DNA of 64,000 nucleotides from Klebsiella electrica (GTDB lineage Bacteria; Pseudomonadota; Gammaproteobacteria; Enterobacterales; Enterobacteriaceae). The position numbers and the translations under genes are program-made. The notes under the pieces are model-generated. The model was not told the origin of the DNA, searched no databases, and saw nothing but the letters and a program-made list of their open reading frames with translations. Within the stretch, counting starts at the first letter, position 1. Each line of letters starts with the position of its first letter. The stretch spans positions 3,782,001 to 3,846,000 of the forward strand of contig NZ_CP041247.1 of assembly GCF_006711645.1 (NCBI RefSeq), written 5' to 3'. Shown one piece after another: positions 49,209 through 59,604 of the stretch.

Positions 49209-49622
49209 TCAGCCGAGGACCGCCGTGCTCAGGCGGCAGGTACAGCAGCGGCGGCCCCGCTCGTCGAACACCGCAATCTCCCAGCTCTGATTCTGACGTC
49301 CCAGGTGTAGAGGGCGACACTCGCCGCGCACGCGACCGCTTGAGACCGCCCGATGATGGGTCGCATTCAGCTCGGTCCCCACCACGCACTGCCCCTCTTC
49401 GCTCATCAGCCAGCCGGCCATCGACCCCAGCGTCTCCGCCAGCGCCGCCGACGCTCCGCCGTGCAGCAGACCAAACGGCTGATGCGTACGCGCATCAACC
49501 GGCATACTCGCCTCCAGCAGCCCCTCTTCCAGCCGGGTGTAGACGATCCCCAGATGCGCCACCATCGTATTTTCGCTGGTGGCATTAAGCGCCTCCAGCG
49601 TCAACTGACGTTTCCAGGCCAT
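49209..49622 (-). CDS. entH: Enterobactin proofreading thioesterase EntH
   Basis: Hotdog-fold thioesterase, 137 residues, that frees EntB/EntF carrier domains wrongly loaded with other acyl groups. The segment [17 protein letters not shown] carries the catalytic Glu. Last gene of entCEBAH; its start abuts the entA stop. Its end borders a REP array. Confidence 0.95.
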   Translation of the reverse strand: MAWKRQLTLEALNATSENTMVAHLGIVYTRLEEGLLEASMPVDARTHQPFGLLHGGASAALAETLGSMAGWLMSEEGQCVVGTELNATHHRAVSSGRVRGECRPLHLGRQNQSWEIAVFDERGRRCCTCRLSTAVLG

Positions 49623-50378
49623 TTACGCCCCCAGCGTCGAGCCGCCGTCGACCACGATATCCTGCAGCGTGATATGGCTGGCGTGATCGGAAGCGAGGAA
49701 CAGGATCGTGCTGGCAATCTCCTGCGGGCGCGCAATTTTACCCAACGGGATCCCGAGCTTAAACTGCTCGCCGAAACCGCGGATACGGCGCTGCTCGGCA
49801 TCCTCACTCAGCCACAGCGTGCGCTGCATATCGGTGTCGGTGGAGCCCGGAGAGACCAGGTTGCAGCGTACGCCGCTGCCCGCCAGCTCGAGGCCCACGG
49901 TCAGCGCCAGACTTTTCAGCGCCGCCTTTGAGGCGCCGTAGGCGCTCATGCCGATGCGCGGCGTATGCGCGGCATCGGAGGCGACGGTGACGATGGCTCC
50001 GCCCTGCTGGCGACGGAACTGGCCCATCGTCTGCTGAAACAGGTTAAACGCCCCGCCGACGTTGACGGCGAAAGTCTGCTGCCATGCGTCCAGACTCAGC
50101 TCGTCGGTCGCGCCCATGCGCAAAATTCCCGCGGCGTTAACCAGCACATCCAGCCGGTCAATGCCTTGCAGCAGATGTCCGCAGACCCCGGCCACCTGCT
50201 GCGCATTGGCAACATCCAGCGTGTGGGTGGCAAAGGGATAGTCATCCCCCTCAAACGCGAGATCGAAACCGCTTACCCGGGCGCCGGCTTCGACAAACGC
50301 CAGCGCCGTCGCGTAACCAATGCCTTTACCGGCGCCGGTGACCCAAACGGTTTGCCCCTGAAAATCCAGCGCGGCCAC
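49623..50378 (-). CDS. entA: 2,3-dihydro-2,3-dihydroxybenzoate dehydrogenase
   Basis: Short-chain dehydrogenase that makes 2,3-dihydroxybenzoate with NAD. 251 residues. The N-terminal VWVTGAGKGIGYATAL binds the cofactor; the catalytic Tyr-x3-Lys is SAYGASKAAL. Its first base overlaps the entB stop, so the genes are coupled. Confidence 0.97.
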   Translation of the reverse strand: MAALDFQGQTVWVTGAGKGIGYATALAFVEAGARVSGFDLAFEGDDYPFATHTLDVANAQQVAGVCGHLLQGIDRLDVLVNAAGILRMGATDELSLDAWQQTFAVNVGGAFNLFQQTMGQFRRQQGGAIVTVASDAAHTPRIGMSAYGASKAALKSLALTVGLELAGSGVRCNLVSPGSTDTDMQRTLWLSEDAEQRRIRGFGEQFKLGIPLGKIARPQEIASTILFLASDHASHITLQDIVVDGGSTLGA

Positions 50379-51229
50379 TATTTCACCTCACGGGAGAGCA
50401 GCGCCCACCAGGCGTCAATGGTCGGGTTTTTCGCCAGCATCACGAAGTCAATATCGCCGTGCACTTTGCGCCAGCGGGCGGCCAGCGCCATCATTCGTAC
50501 GGAGTCCAGACCGTAGTCGATCAGGTTTTCGTCATCCATGGGCTCGTCGGATTCATCGAGCAGCGGCAGCACCAGCGCCCGCAGCGCCGTTTTTGAGGCC
50601 GGCAGCGGCAGCAGCTCTTCGGTCATGACGACGCGACCGCAGCGGCCGGCAACATATTTCAGCGACATCAGATGTTCTTCGCGGCTAAAGTCCGCCAGCG
50701 CATCGGCGATGAAGAACGGTTTAATATCGCGCATAAAGGCGTCGGTCGCGGTGGTCATACAGCCAATATGGGCATAGACGCCGGTGATAATCAGCTGATC
50801 GCGGCCGCTCTCTTTGAGCCTCTCTTCCAGCGGCGAACGGTGAAACGCGCTGTAGCGCCACTTCACCAGCACGGTGTCGTGTTCATCCGGCGCCAGCGCG
50901 GCAATCACCCGCTGCTGCTCCGGTGAACGGGTCAACCCCGGCCCCCACATATCATTTAGCAGGGCGCGATCTTCATCGCTTTGCTCTTTCGGCTGCGCGG
51001 TGTAAAACACCGGAATGTTATTCCGTTTGCAGAACTCGCGCAGCGCGGCAATGTTCGCCACCACTTTCGCCATCATCGCGCTGTCTTCCCCCCAGAAGTT
51101 GAGGAAATACTCCTGCATGTCGTGGATCAACAGCGCAGCGCGGGAAGGCTCAAAGGCCCAGTTCACTTTATTCACCGGGATGTCGCTGGCTTCCGGCAGC
51201 GCGTAAGCCTGTAATTGAGGGATGGCCAT
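50378..51229 (-). CDS. entB: Isochorismatase / aryl carrier protein EntB
   Basis: Bifunctional, 283 residues. The N-terminal isochorismatase domain holds Asp37 (LIHDMQE) and Lys123 (VLVKWRYSAF). The C-terminal aryl carrier domain has the phosphopantetheine serine S243 in DYGLDSVRMM, which EntE loads with dihydroxybenzoate for EntF. Starts 13 bases after entE. Confidence 0.97.
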   Translation of the reverse strand: MAIPQLQAYALPEASDIPVNKVNWAFEPSRAALLIHDMQEYFLNFWGEDSAMMAKVVANIAALREFCKRNNIPVFYTAQPKEQSDEDRALLNDMWGPGLTRSPEQQRVIAALAPDEHDTVLVKWRYSAFHRSPLEERLKESGRDQLIITGVYAHIGCMTTATDAFMRDIKPFFIADALADFSREEHLMSLKYVAGRCGRVVMTEELLPLPASKTALRALVLPLLDESDEPMDDENLIDYGLDSVRMMALAARWRKVHGDIDFVMLAKNPTIDAWWALLSREVK

Positions 51230-51242
51230 TCTCTTTTCTCCT

Positions 51243-52853
51243 TCAGCCCGGCTCGCGTGAAGCCAGCCACTGACGTAATTGTTTTTTATCGACTTTGCCC
51301 ACCGGCGTCAGCGGCAGTGCATCCACGCACTCCACGCGGTCCGGCAGTTTAAATTCCGCGACGCCCTGCTCGCGCAGGAAGCGACGTACCGCCACCGCAC
51401 GCAGCGGCTCTTTCACCACCAGGTACGCGCAGCTTTTCTCGCCCAGCAGGCTATCTTCCATGCTGACCAGCGCGGCATGGATCACCGCCGGATGACGCAG
51501 CAGCAGGTTTTCAACCTCCTCCGCCGCGATCTTCTCGCCGCCGCGGTTAATCTGATCTTTTTCCCGCCCCTGCACGGTGATGTAGCCGTCCTCGTCGATC
51601 GAGATAAGATCGCCGGAACAGTAAAAACCATCGACATCAAACGCTTCGGCGTTGTGCTGCGGACTGTTGTAGTAGCCGCGGAAAGTGTATGGACCCCGGG
51701 TCATCAGACGCCCCACCTCGCCGCGCGGCAGCGGGTTGCCGTCGGCATCGGCGACCCAGACCTCATCGTCCGGGCACATCGGGCAACCCTGGGTATTGAT
51801 AATGCGTTCAAGGCTGTCGTTGAGGCGGGTGTAGTTCACCAGCCCTTCCGCCATGCCGAAGACCTGCTGAAGCTGGCAGCCAATCTCCGCCGGGATCCGC
51901 GCCGCCAGCGTTGCCGACAGGCGCGCGCCGCCGACCTGCAGCAGCGTCAGCGAACGCAGCGGCGCATTCCCGGCCCCTTCGCGGATCGCCTGTAGCCACA
52001 GGCTGACCGCCGGCGGTACCAGCGCAGCGACGTTAATCTGATGTTGCTCGATCAGCGGGAAGCACAGGGTTGCGCTCGGATCGGCGGCCAGAATCACCCG
52101 GCCACCGGCGAGAAACACGCCAAGGGAACCCGGCGAGCTCATCGCGTAGTTGTGGGCAGCGGGCAGCGCGTTGAGGTAGCGGGTTTGCGCGCTGATGCCG
52201 CAAATTTCGTTACTGCGACGGATGCTGTAGTCGTAGTCGTTATGGGTGCGAGGTATCAGCTTCGGCGTACCGGTACTGCCGCCGGAGAGCTGGAAAAAGG
52301 CCACTTCATCGGCAGGTGTCGGATTAGCGATAAAGTTCTCCGCTGGCCGCGCGATCGCCGCCGCCAGATCGTATTCGCTGCAATCGTTGCGCAGCAGCAC
52401 AACCCGTACTGACGCGTGCTGCTCAACAAAGCTATTCAGGAAATGGTCAGCGGCAAACAGCGCATGCTCGCGATCGGCAATCAGCAGCGCGGGCTCAATT
52501 TGCGTCGCGTAGGCATTCAGCTCGCTGCGCTGATGGCTGAACAACGCGTTCACCGGCGCCACCCCGATGCGCAGCAGCGCGAACAGGGTGATGTAGAACT
52601 CGGCGACGTTGCCCAACTGCACCAGCGCGGTTTCGCCGCGCTTGAGCCCCAGATGCTGAAGCGATGAGGCCAGGTTATCCACCAGCTGATTGAACTGACG
52701 ATAGCTGTACTGCTTAGCACCGTCGATAATGGCGATGGCGTCGCTGTCGGCGTGACGGGTAATCAGGTTGGTGAGCGGCAGATCCTGCCAGTAGCCCTTT
52801 TCGCGGTAGCGGGCGGCAAAACTTTCCGGCCAGCGGTTAAATGCAATCATCAT
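51243..52853 (-). CDS. entE: 2,3-dihydroxybenzoate-AMP ligase EntE
   Basis: Stand-alone adenylation enzyme, 536 residues, that activates 2,3-dihydroxybenzoate and loads EntB. The P-loop [22 protein letters not shown], the A5-like [27 protein letters not shown] and the C-terminal Lys in [13 protein letters not shown] are present. It starts 6 bases after entC. Confidence 0.97.
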   Translation of the reverse strand: MMIAFNRWPESFAARYREKGYWQDLPLTNLITRHADSDAIAIIDGAKQYSYRQFNQLVDNLASSLQHLGLKRGETALVQLGNVAEFYITLFALLRIGVAPVNALFSHQRSELNAYATQIEPALLIADREHALFAADHFLNSFVEQHASVRVVLLRNDCSEYDLAAAIARPAENFIANPTPADEVAFFQLSGGSTGTPKLIPRTHNDYDYSIRRSNEICGISAQTRYLNALPAAHNYAMSSPGSLGVFLAGGRVILAADPSATLCFPLIEQHQINVAALVPPAVSLWLQAIREGAGNAPLRSLTLLQVGGARLSATLAARIPAEIGCQLQQVFGMAEGLVNYTRLNDSLERIINTQGCPMCPDDEVWVADADGNPLPRGEVGRLMTRGPYTFRGYYNSPQHNAEAFDVDGFYCSGDLISIDEDGYITVQGREKDQINRGGEKIAAEEVENLLLRHPAVIHAALVSMEDSLLGEKSCAYLVVKEPLRAVAVRRFLREQGVAEFKLPDRVECVDALPLTPVGKVDKKQLRQWLASREPG

Positions 52854-52859
52854 CGCCTC

Positions 52860-54035
52860 TTAATTCAAGCCAAACACATTCAGCATGGTCGTCAGTTTGA
52901 CGCCGGTTTCGCGCCACTCCCCTAGCGGAGAGGAGGCCGGGACAATCCCCGCGCCGGCGAACAGACGCAGCGTGCGATTGCGCAGGCGGGCGCAGCGAAT
53001 CGTCACCACCCACTCGCCGTTCCCTTCGTCATCACACCAGCCAACGATGCCGCCAAACAGCTGGCGATCGAACGGTTCCAGCTCGGCAATCAGCCGTTTC
53101 GCCACCTGATGGGGGAAACCGCTCAGGGCCGGGGTCGGATGCAGCAGGCAGGCCAGCGACATCGCGTTTTCCTGCGCCAGCGCTGTCCCTTCAATCGGCG
53201 TCGCCAGATGCCACAGCGTCGGCGTGGTGACCAGCTGCGGAGAATCCGGCAGCGACAGCTCACGACAGCGCGGCGTCAGCACCATCTTCATCGCCTGAGT
53301 CACCAGTTCGTGCTCGTGGCGATCTTTTCCGGATGTCAGCAGTTTGTTACCCGCTTCGCGATCCAGCACGTCATCCGGCTGGCGACGGGCCGAACCGGCC
53401 AGCGGCAGGGAGCTGAAACGATCGCCCTCTTTGCGTAGCAGCAGTTCCGGGCTGGCGCCCAGCAGTACGCCGCCGTCGGAGAGCGGCACGTGGAAATTAA
53501 AGCTGGCAGGATTCTGCGCGATCAGGCGCTCAAGCAGCGCGCCGCTGTCCACGCATTCGCGGGTGGTAATATCGATCAGGCGCGACAGGACAACCTTGTC
53601 CACTTCCGGCGTCGCGGTCAGCTCAGCGGCCCGCTCCACCATCGCCATAAACACATCCTGTTGCGGAATGTCCTGACGCGCCACGACATCCATTGCCGTC
53701 CGGGTGCAGGAGTAGCGCGCCGACTGTTGTTTACCGGTACGGGAGAAGTGTTCCAGGCTCTCAGGAATAAACAGCTCGGAAGGCTGGTTGGTATCAAACG
53801 GGATAGCGCCGACCATCACCGGTTTACGGATCCCGGCAGCCTTCGCGTCGGTGAACGCGGCCGCCATGTGGTGCTGGAATTTGCCGTTGAGCAGCGCGCC
53901 ATCGGCGGCAGAATGGGAAAAACGGCGAAAACAGCCCGCGGTCTGAAAACTGCGGTGCGGCGACATAAAGAAGAAGCTTTCCGGCGACAGAGTCATATTT
54001 TTTTCCCGTACCTCCTCGGCCAGTGACGTTTCCAT
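52860..54035 (-). CDS. entC: Isochorismate synthase EntC
   Basis: Converts chorismate to isochorismate, the committed step of enterobactin synthesis. 391 residues of the chorismate-binding fold; PLAGSARRQPDDVLDREA, ATPIEGTALAQENAM and GGIVGWCDDEGNGEWVVTIRCA are active-site blocks. A start at 54047 would add MEDD, but ATG 54035 has GGAGGATGAT before it and matches E. coli (METSLAEEV). First gene of entCEBAH, divergent from fepB with a Fur-like site between. Confidence 0.97.
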   Translation of the reverse strand: METSLAEEVREKNMTLSPESFFFMSPHRSFQTAGCFRRFSHSAADGALLNGKFQHHMAAAFTDAKAAGIRKPVMVGAIPFDTNQPSELFIPESLEHFSRTGKQQSARYSCTRTAMDVVARQDIPQQDVFMAMVERAAELTATPEVDKVVLSRLIDITTRECVDSGALLERLIAQNPASFNFHVPLSDGGVLLGASPELLLRKEGDRFSSLPLAGSARRQPDDVLDREAGNKLLTSGKDRHEHELVTQAMKMVLTPRCRELSLPDSPQLVTTPTLWHLATPIEGTALAQENAMSLACLLHPTPALSGFPHQVAKRLIAELEPFDRQLFGGIVGWCDDEGNGEWVVTIRCARLRNRTLRLFAGAGIVPASSPLGEWRETGVKLTTMLNVFGLN

Positions 54036-54064
54036 ATCATCCTCCAAAAAACGATAAAGATATT

Positions 54065-54083
54065 ACGAATAATTATCATTTAT
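54065..54083. promoter_or_regulatory. Fur-box-like site between entC and fepB
   Basis: On the minus strand ATAAATGATAATTATTCGT matches the 19-base Fur consensus at 12 positions and includes an intact ATGATAAT core. A Fur-controlled divergent promoter here is established in E. coli. Confidence 0.7.
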
Positions 54084-54223
54084 ATTTTTGTTGGGTAACC
54101 TAAAAGGTATTGCCTGCCATGTCAACCGTACAAACGGCATGTTGTGCGACTTAGGCTTGCATCCATGCGTGACAAAGTTGAAAATGAGACGCATTTATAT
54201 CAACTTAACCAGGATGCGAATAC

Positions 54224-55183
54224 GTGAATTTGTCCACATTATGTCGCCGTACCCTGCTGGCCTGCGGGCTGGCGCTTTTAGCAATGACTTCAGCTCTGGC
54301 GGCCGACTGGCCTCGTCAGGTGACCGATAGCCGCGGTGCGCATACGCTGGAAAGCAAACCCCTGCGCATTGTCTCCACCAGCGTCACCCTCACCGGCTCG
54401 CTGCTGGCGATTGACGCGCCGGTGGTCGCCAGCGGCGCCACCACGCCGAATAACCGCGTGGCCGACGCTCAGGGATTTCTGCGTCAGTGGAGCGCCGTCG
54501 CGAAAGAACGTAAGCTCGCGCGCCTGTATATCGGCGAACCCAGCGCCGAGGCCGTGGCCGCGCAAATGCCGGATCTGATTCTGATTAGCGCCACCGGCGG
54601 TGACTCCGCCCTCGCGCTGTACGACCAGCTCTCCACCATCGCGCCGACGCTTATCATTAATTACGATGACAAAAGCTGGCAGGCGCTGTTGACCGAACTG
54701 GGGCACATCACCGGCCAGGAAAAGCAGGCGTCGGCGCGTATTGCCGAGTTTGATAAGCAGCTCGCCACCCTGAAGCAACAGATGAAACTCCCGCCGCAGC
54801 CGGTGAGCGCGCTGGTGTACACCGCCGCCGCCCACAGCGCCAACCTGTGGACGGCGGAATCCGCTCAGGGCCAGATGCTTGAACAGCTGGGCTTCACCCT
54901 GGCGACCTTGCCTGCCGGTCTGCATACCAGCCAGAGCCAGGGAAAACGCCATGACATTATCCAGCTGGGCGGCGAAAATTTAGCCGCTGGCCTCACTGGC
55001 AACAGCCTGTTCCTGTTCGCCGGCGACGATAAAGATGCGGCGGCGATTTACGCCAACCCGCTGCTGGCGCACCTCCCGGCGGTAAAGAACAAGCGCGTCT
55101 ATCCGCTCGGTACAGAAACATTTCGCCTCGATTACTACAGCGCCATGCTGGTACTGCAGCGTCTCACGACGCTCTTCGGCTAA
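54224..55183 (+). CDS. fepB: Ferric-enterobactin periplasmic binding protein FepB
   Basis: Shuttles ferric enterobactin from the outer-membrane receptor to FepDG. 319 residues. GTG start; signal [26 protein letters not shown] then [12 protein letters not shown]. Class III binding-protein features ([46 protein letters not shown]) are present. The long 5' leader (about 140 bases) may be structured. The last codons are copied twice in the downstream repeat. Confidence 0.96.
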   Translation: MNLSTLCRRTLLACGLALLAMTSALAADWPRQVTDSRGAHTLESKPLRIVSTSVTLTGSLLAIDAPVVASGATTPNNRVADAQGFLRQWSAVAKERKLARLYIGEPSAEAVAAQMPDLILISATGGDSALALYDQLSTIAPTLIINYDDKSWQALLTELGHITGQEKQASARIAEFDKQLATLKQQMKLPPQPVSALVYTAAAHSANLWTAESAQGQMLEQLGFTLATLPAGLHTSQSQGKRHDIIQLGGENLAAGLTGNSLFLFAGDDKDAAAIYANPLLAHLPAVKNKRVYPLGTETFRLDYYSAMLVLQRLTTLFG

Positions 55184-55350
55184 CTCTCATTCCCGGCAGG
55201 CGCTGCGCTTAGCCGGGCTACGATATCTGCGACATCTCGCCACGCTCTTCGGCTAACTCTCGTTCCCGGCAGGCGCTGCGCTTAGCCGGGCTACAATATC
55301 TGCGGCATCTCGCCACGCTCTTCAGCTAACCTTCATGCCCGGCAGGCGCT
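55165..55350. repeat. 73-bp tandem repeat containing the end of fepB
   Basis: CGCTCTTCGGCTAAC, which includes the fepB stop, recurs at exact 73-base steps (TAAC at 55181, 55254 and 55327). Each unit carries a CCCGGCAGGCGCTGCGCTTAGCCGGG REP hairpin and ATATCTGCG-CATCTCGCCA. The last copy is degenerate and runs up to the entS stop. Confidence 0.9.
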
Positions 55351-55362
55351 GCGCCTGCGCGT

Positions 55363-56604
55363 TTAACTTTCGCTGACCGCCTCAGGACGCTGGAAACGAC
55401 GCAGCTCTCCCAGCAGCCCAATCAGTATTACGCCGACAATCACCAGCGCCCAACCGCTGGCGCTCGCCGACGCGACCGGGGTCATCATCGCCCCCAGCCC
55501 GCCGAGCAACGCAGCGCCAATGGCATCGCCAGTAACGTTCTGCGCGGTCCACAGGCCGTTAATCCGTCCGAGCATCGCTTCCGGCGTCTGGGTCTGAATC
55601 AGGGTGTACTGCAACAGCGAGCTGATCGCGCTCAGCCAGCCAAACAGCGCCAGACACAGCGCGCCCAGTGCCCAGACCGGCATCAGGCTGAACAGCGCAA
55701 TGGCGACAAATGAGCCGACCGTGGTCATCAGCATCAAAGCGCCCGGTTTCGCCGTTTGCGCCAGCTGACCGCTGGTCAACGCCCCCAGCGCTGCCCCCAG
55801 CGGAATAGCGGCATACAGCAAACCAATCTGCGAGGCCGACATCTGCCAGCCGTCGGCCAGCGCCGGGTAAAGCACCCGCACCGCGCTCGCCATGGTCAGC
55901 AGACCGCCCAGCAGGGCAATCCCGCCAATCAGCGGGCTATTGAAGAGGAATTTCAGTCCCGCCAGCAGCGACTTGAGCGGATGTTCCCGCGGTTGCGGCG
56001 GCGGTGGTAGCAGCGGCAGACGCAGCAGGGTCAGAGTGGTGATAAACGTGCCCGCCGCCGCCAGGCCATAGTTCCAGGCCACGCCGCCGGTGGCCAGCAG
56101 CAGACCGCCGATCATCGGCGAAATCACCGATCCCAGGCGCACCGTCAGCATGGTGATCGCCCCGGCCTGCATCAGATTCTCACGCCCGACCAGCGCGGGT
56201 GTCGCCGCCAGCAGTGCCGTCACGCCCAGCGAAGCAAAAAAACCGTCCCAGATCCCCAGCAGATAGATGGCGAGTAGCGACGGCTCAGGCAGCAGCGCGT
56301 TGAGGCACAGACCGATAAAACCCACGCCGCAGGTCCCCCGCGCCAGCAGAATCAACCGTTTCCGCTCATAGCGATCCGCCAGCACACCGCCGACCATCAG
56401 GCCAACAAACATCGAGCAGCCGGTCAAGGTGACCGAGAGCCCCACCTGCCAGGTAGAGTGGGTCATCATCTGGATTTGGACCGGGATCGCCACACCCAGC
56501 AGGCCGAGCGACAGGATCGAGATAAAACGGGCGATAAAGACGGCGCGAAACGCCGGATGGGTTTGCAGCAGACTGAGGTTCAGCAGCCGGGATTGTCGGT
56601 TCAT
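55363..56604 (-). CDS. entS: Enterobactin exporter EntS
   Basis: Major facilitator protein that exports enterobactin across the inner membrane. 413 residues with about twelve hydrophobic segments; the loop [19 protein letters not shown] is the MFS motif A. Divergent from fepD with a strong Fur box between them, and convergent with fepB. Confidence 0.96.
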   Translation of the reverse strand: MNRQSRLLNLSLLQTHPAFRAVFIARFISILSLGLLGVAIPVQIQMMTHSTWQVGLSVTLTGCSMFVGLMVGGVLADRYERKRLILLARGTCGVGFIGLCLNALLPEPSLLAIYLLGIWDGFFASLGVTALLAATPALVGRENLMQAGAITMLTVRLGSVISPMIGGLLLATGGVAWNYGLAAAGTFITTLTLLRLPLLPPPPQPREHPLKSLLAGLKFLFNSPLIGGIALLGGLLTMASAVRVLYPALADGWQMSASQIGLLYAAIPLGAALGALTSGQLAQTAKPGALMLMTTVGSFVAIALFSLMPVWALGALCLALFGWLSAISSLLQYTLIQTQTPEAMLGRINGLWTAQNVTGDAIGAALLGGLGAMMTPVASASASGWALVIVGVILIGLLGELRRFQRPEAVSES

Positions 56605-56765
56605 GACAGCGCCTTGTTATTCTTTTCCATCAACGCGCGATCGTTCAGCCTGCGTCTTTACGGGCTGCGCTTCCTTAGCCCGGTCATACGGTTAGCGATG
56701 CATTCTGAATGATTTTGCGTATACCATTCTTGTGGGCCGCCATGCTAACATAACTGAATAGAATC

Positions 56766-56784
56766 GATAACGATAATTACTATC
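56766..56784. promoter_or_regulatory. Fur box between entS and fepD
   Basis: GATAACGATAATTACTATC matches the Fur consensus GATAATGATAATCATTATC at 16 of 19 positions. It lies 24 bases before the fepD start. Confidence 0.85.
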
Positions 56785-56808
56785 ATTACCATATCAGGGA
56801 TGTGAATT

Positions 56809-57816
56809 ATGTCGTTTTCTACGACCGCGGTGCGCGCCGTCGCCATACCGGGTCTGTTACTCGTCTTAGCCTTTGCTATCGCTCTCAGCCTGCTGATTGG
56901 CGCCAGACCTCTTCCATTGCGCGTCGTCGTGGAGGCTTTTTCCGGTACCTGTCAGAGCGCCGACTGCACTATCGTGCTGGACGCCCGGCTGCCGCGAACC
57001 CTGGCGGGACTGCTGGCCGGCGCCGCGCTGGGCCTGGCAGGATCGCTGATGCAGACTCTGACGCGTAATCCCCTTGCCGACCCCGGCATTCTCGGGGTGA
57101 ACTCCGGCGCCAGCTTCGCGATTGTGCTGGGCGCCGCGCTGTTTGGCATCCACTCCCCGCAGGAACAACTGCTGATGTCGTTTTGCGGCGCGTTTGGTGC
57201 CTCGCTGCTGGTGGCCTTTACCGGCAGTCAGGGCGGCGGCCAACTCAGCCCGGTTCGCCTGACGCTAGCCGGTGTGGCGCTGGCGGCTGTGCTGGAGGGG
57301 CTCTCCAACGGGATTGCGCTCCTCAATCCTGATGTTTATGACCAGCTACGTTTCTGGCAGGCCGGCTCGCTGGATATCCGCACCCTGCAGACGCTGAAAA
57401 TCGTCCTCCTGCCGGTAGTGCTTGCCGCCGCCGTGGCGCTGCTGTTAAGTCGGGCGTTGAACAGCCTGAGTCTCGGCAACGATACCGCCACCGCCCTCGG
57501 CAGTCGGGTCGCCCGTACTCAGGTCATCGGCCTGCTGGCGATTACCGTGCTCTGCGGTAGCGCCACGGCGGTGGTTGGCCCCATCGCCTTTATCGGCCTG
57601 ATGATGCCGCATATGTCGCGCTGGCTGGTGGGCGCCGACCATCGCTGGTCGCTGCCGGTGACCCTGCTGGCTACCCCTGCCCTGCTGCTGTTTGCCGATG
57701 TATTGGGGCGCCTGCTGGTTCCCGGCGAACTGCGAGTCTCGGTAGTCAGCGCCTTTATCGGTGCGCCGGTGCTGATTTGGCTGGTGCGCCGTCAGCCGCG
57801 CGGAGGTGCAATATGA
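56809..57816 (+). CDS. fepD: Ferric-enterobactin ABC permease FepD
   Basis: Inner-membrane subunit of the siderophore importer, BtuC/FecCD family, 335 residues with about nine to ten hydrophobic segments. The RLPRTLAGLLAGAALGLAGSLMQTLTRNPLADPGILGVNSGA block is the family hallmark. Pairs with FepG. Its stop overlaps the fepG start by four bases. Confidence 0.96.
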   Translation: MSFSTTAVRAVAIPGLLLVLAFAIALSLLIGARPLPLRVVVEAFSGTCQSADCTIVLDARLPRTLAGLLAGAALGLAGSLMQTLTRNPLADPGILGVNSGASFAIVLGAALFGIHSPQEQLLMSFCGAFGASLLVAFTGSQGGGQLSPVRLTLAGVALAAVLEGLSNGIALLNPDVYDQLRFWQAGSLDIRTLQTLKIVLLPVVLAAAVALLLSRALNSLSLGNDTATALGSRVARTQVIGLLAITVLCGSATAVVGPIAFIGLMMPHMSRWLVGADHRWSLPVTLLATPALLLFADVLGRLLVPGELRVSVVSAFIGAPVLIWLVRRQPRGGAI

Positions 57817-58805
57817 TAGCCCCCTCCCGCCGACTGCTGCTCAGTTGTCTGATTCTGCTGGCCGCCAGCCTGCTGGTCTCCCTTTGGGGACTCGGCAGCG
57901 GCCTGGTGCCGTTAAGCGTCGGGCAGGTGCTTTCCGCTCTGCTGGGCGATGCGCCGCGCAATATCACCATGGTGGTCACCGAATGGCGGTTGCCGCGGGT
58001 GCTGATGGCGCTGCTGATCGGCGCGGGACTTGGCGTCAGCGGCGCCATTTTTCAGTCGCTGATGCGCAACCCGCTGGGCAGCCCGGATGTGATGGGCTTC
58101 AATACCGGTGCCTGGAGCGGCGTGCTGGTGGCGATGGTGATGTTCGGCCAGAACCTGACGGCGATTGCGCTGGCGGCGATGACCGGCGGCGTGCTGACCG
58201 CGCTGGTGGTCTGGCTGCTGGCCTGGCGCAACGGCATCGAAACGTTCCGCCTGATTATTATCGGCATCGGCGTTCGCGCCATGCTGGTGGCCTTCAATAC
58301 CTGGCTGCTGCTACGCGCCTCGCTGGAGACCGCCCTCTCCGCCGGGCTGTGGAATGCCGGTTCGCTCAATGGCCTGACCTGGGGGAAAACCTGGCCCTCC
58401 GCGCCGCTGATTGTGCTGATGCTGGTCGCGGCGGCGCTGCTGGCGCGGCGCATGCGCCTGCTGGAGATGGGCGACGATACCGCCTGCGCGCTCGGCGTGC
58501 GGGTGGAACGTTCGCGCCTGCTGATGATGCTGGTGGGCGTGGTGCTGACCGCCGCCGCCACCGCGCTGGCGGGGCCAATCTCGTTTATCGCCCTGGTCGC
58601 GCCGCATATCGCCCGCCGCCTGAGCGGCACCGCGCGCTGGGGATTAACCCAATCGGCGCTCTGCGGCGCGCTGCTGCTGGCGCTGGCTGACTACAGCGCC
58701 CAGCGCCTGTTTATGCCCTATCAATTACCGGTGGGTGTGGTGACCGTCAGCCTCGGCGGCATCTATCTCATCGCGCTGTTAATTCAGGAGTCCCGCAAAA
58801 AATGA
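57813..58805 (+). CDS. fepG: Ferric-enterobactin ABC permease FepG
   Basis: Second FecCD-family permease, 330 residues. RLPRVLMALLIGAGLGVSGAIFQSLMRNPLGSPDVMGFNTGA is the counterpart of the FepD motif. A GTG at 57777 would add 12 residues inside fepD; ATG 57813 uses the ATGA overlap and equals the E. coli length. Overlaps fepC by four bases. Confidence 0.96.
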   Translation: MIAPSRRLLLSCLILLAASLLVSLWGLGSGLVPLSVGQVLSALLGDAPRNITMVVTEWRLPRVLMALLIGAGLGVSGAIFQSLMRNPLGSPDVMGFNTGAWSGVLVAMVMFGQNLTAIALAAMTGGVLTALVVWLLAWRNGIETFRLIIIGIGVRAMLVAFNTWLLLRASLETALSAGLWNAGSLNGLTWGKTWPSAPLIVLMLVAAALLARRMRLLEMGDDTACALGVRVERSRLLMMLVGVVLTAAATALAGPISFIALVAPHIARRLSGTARWGLTQSALCGALLLALADYSAQRLFMPYQLPVGVVTVSLGGIYLIALLIQESRKK

Positions 58806-59596
58806 CCGCCGAAACGACCCGTTTGCGCGGCGACCAGCTAACCCTGGCGTACGGCAAAAAGACCATCGCCGAATCGCTGAATGTGACCATTCCTGACGGC
58901 CATTTCACCGCGATCATTGGCCCTAACGGCTGCGGGAAATCGACGCTGCTGCGTACCCTGAGTCGCCTGATGACGCCGGCCAGCGGCCATGTTTATCTCG
59001 ACGGTGAGCAGATCCAGCGCTATGCCAGCAAAGAGGTGGCGAAACGCATCGGTCTGCTGGCGCAAAATGCCACTACGCCGGGGGATATTACCGTTCAGGA
59101 GCTGGTGGCGCGCGGCCGCTATCCGCATCAGCCGCTGTTTACCCGCTGGCGTAAAGAGGATGATGACGCGGTCAACAGCGCCATGAGGGCGACCGGAATA
59201 ACCGACCTGGCGCGACAAAGCGTCGATACGCTCTCCGGCGGCCAACGGCAGCGGGCCTGGATTGCGATGGTGCTGGCGCAGGAAACGGCCATTATGCTGC
59301 TCGACGAGCCCACCACCTGGCTGGATATCAGCCATCAAATCGATCTGCTGGAGCTGCTGAGCGAGCTGAATCGCGAGAAGGGGTATACCCTGGCGGCGGT
59401 GCTGCACGACCTTAACCAGGCCTGCCGTTACGCAACGCATTTGATTGCCTTGCGCGACGGCAAAATCGTCGCCGAAGGGGCGCCGAAAGAGATTGTCACC
59501 GCCGAATTGATCGAGCGGATTTATGGCCTGCGCTGCATGATCATCGACGATCCGGTCACCCATACCCCGCTGGTGGTGCCGCTGGGACGCCGGTAG
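58802..59596 (+). CDS. fepC: Ferric-enterobactin ABC ATPase FepC
   Basis: ATPase that drives FepDG, 264 residues. Walker A GPNGCGKST, signature LSGGQRQRAWIAMVLAQ, Walker B MLLDEPTTWLD, H-loop VLHDLNQACRY. E. coli FepC is 271 residues; the difference is at the C-terminal tail. In E. coli fepE lies between fepC and entF; here a long repeat array takes that place. Confidence 0.97.
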   Translation: MTAETTRLRGDQLTLAYGKKTIAESLNVTIPDGHFTAIIGPNGCGKSTLLRTLSRLMTPASGHVYLDGEQIQRYASKEVAKRIGLLAQNATTPGDITVQELVARGRYPHQPLFTRWRKEDDDAVNSAMRATGITDLARQSVDTLSGGQRQRAWIAMVLAQETAIMLLDEPTTWLDISHQIDLLELLSELNREKGYTLAAVLHDLNQACRYATHLIALRDGKIVAEGAPKEIVTAELIERIYGLRCMIIDDPVTHTPLVVPLGRR

Positions 59597-59604
59597 CGAG
59601 TTCC

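Noticed and set aside
48786..49389. Minus-strand frames with collagen-like GATGPTGPS repeats
   Set aside because: The peptide repeat is only the translation of the 74-bp REP array; there is no start signal and frames overlap entH.
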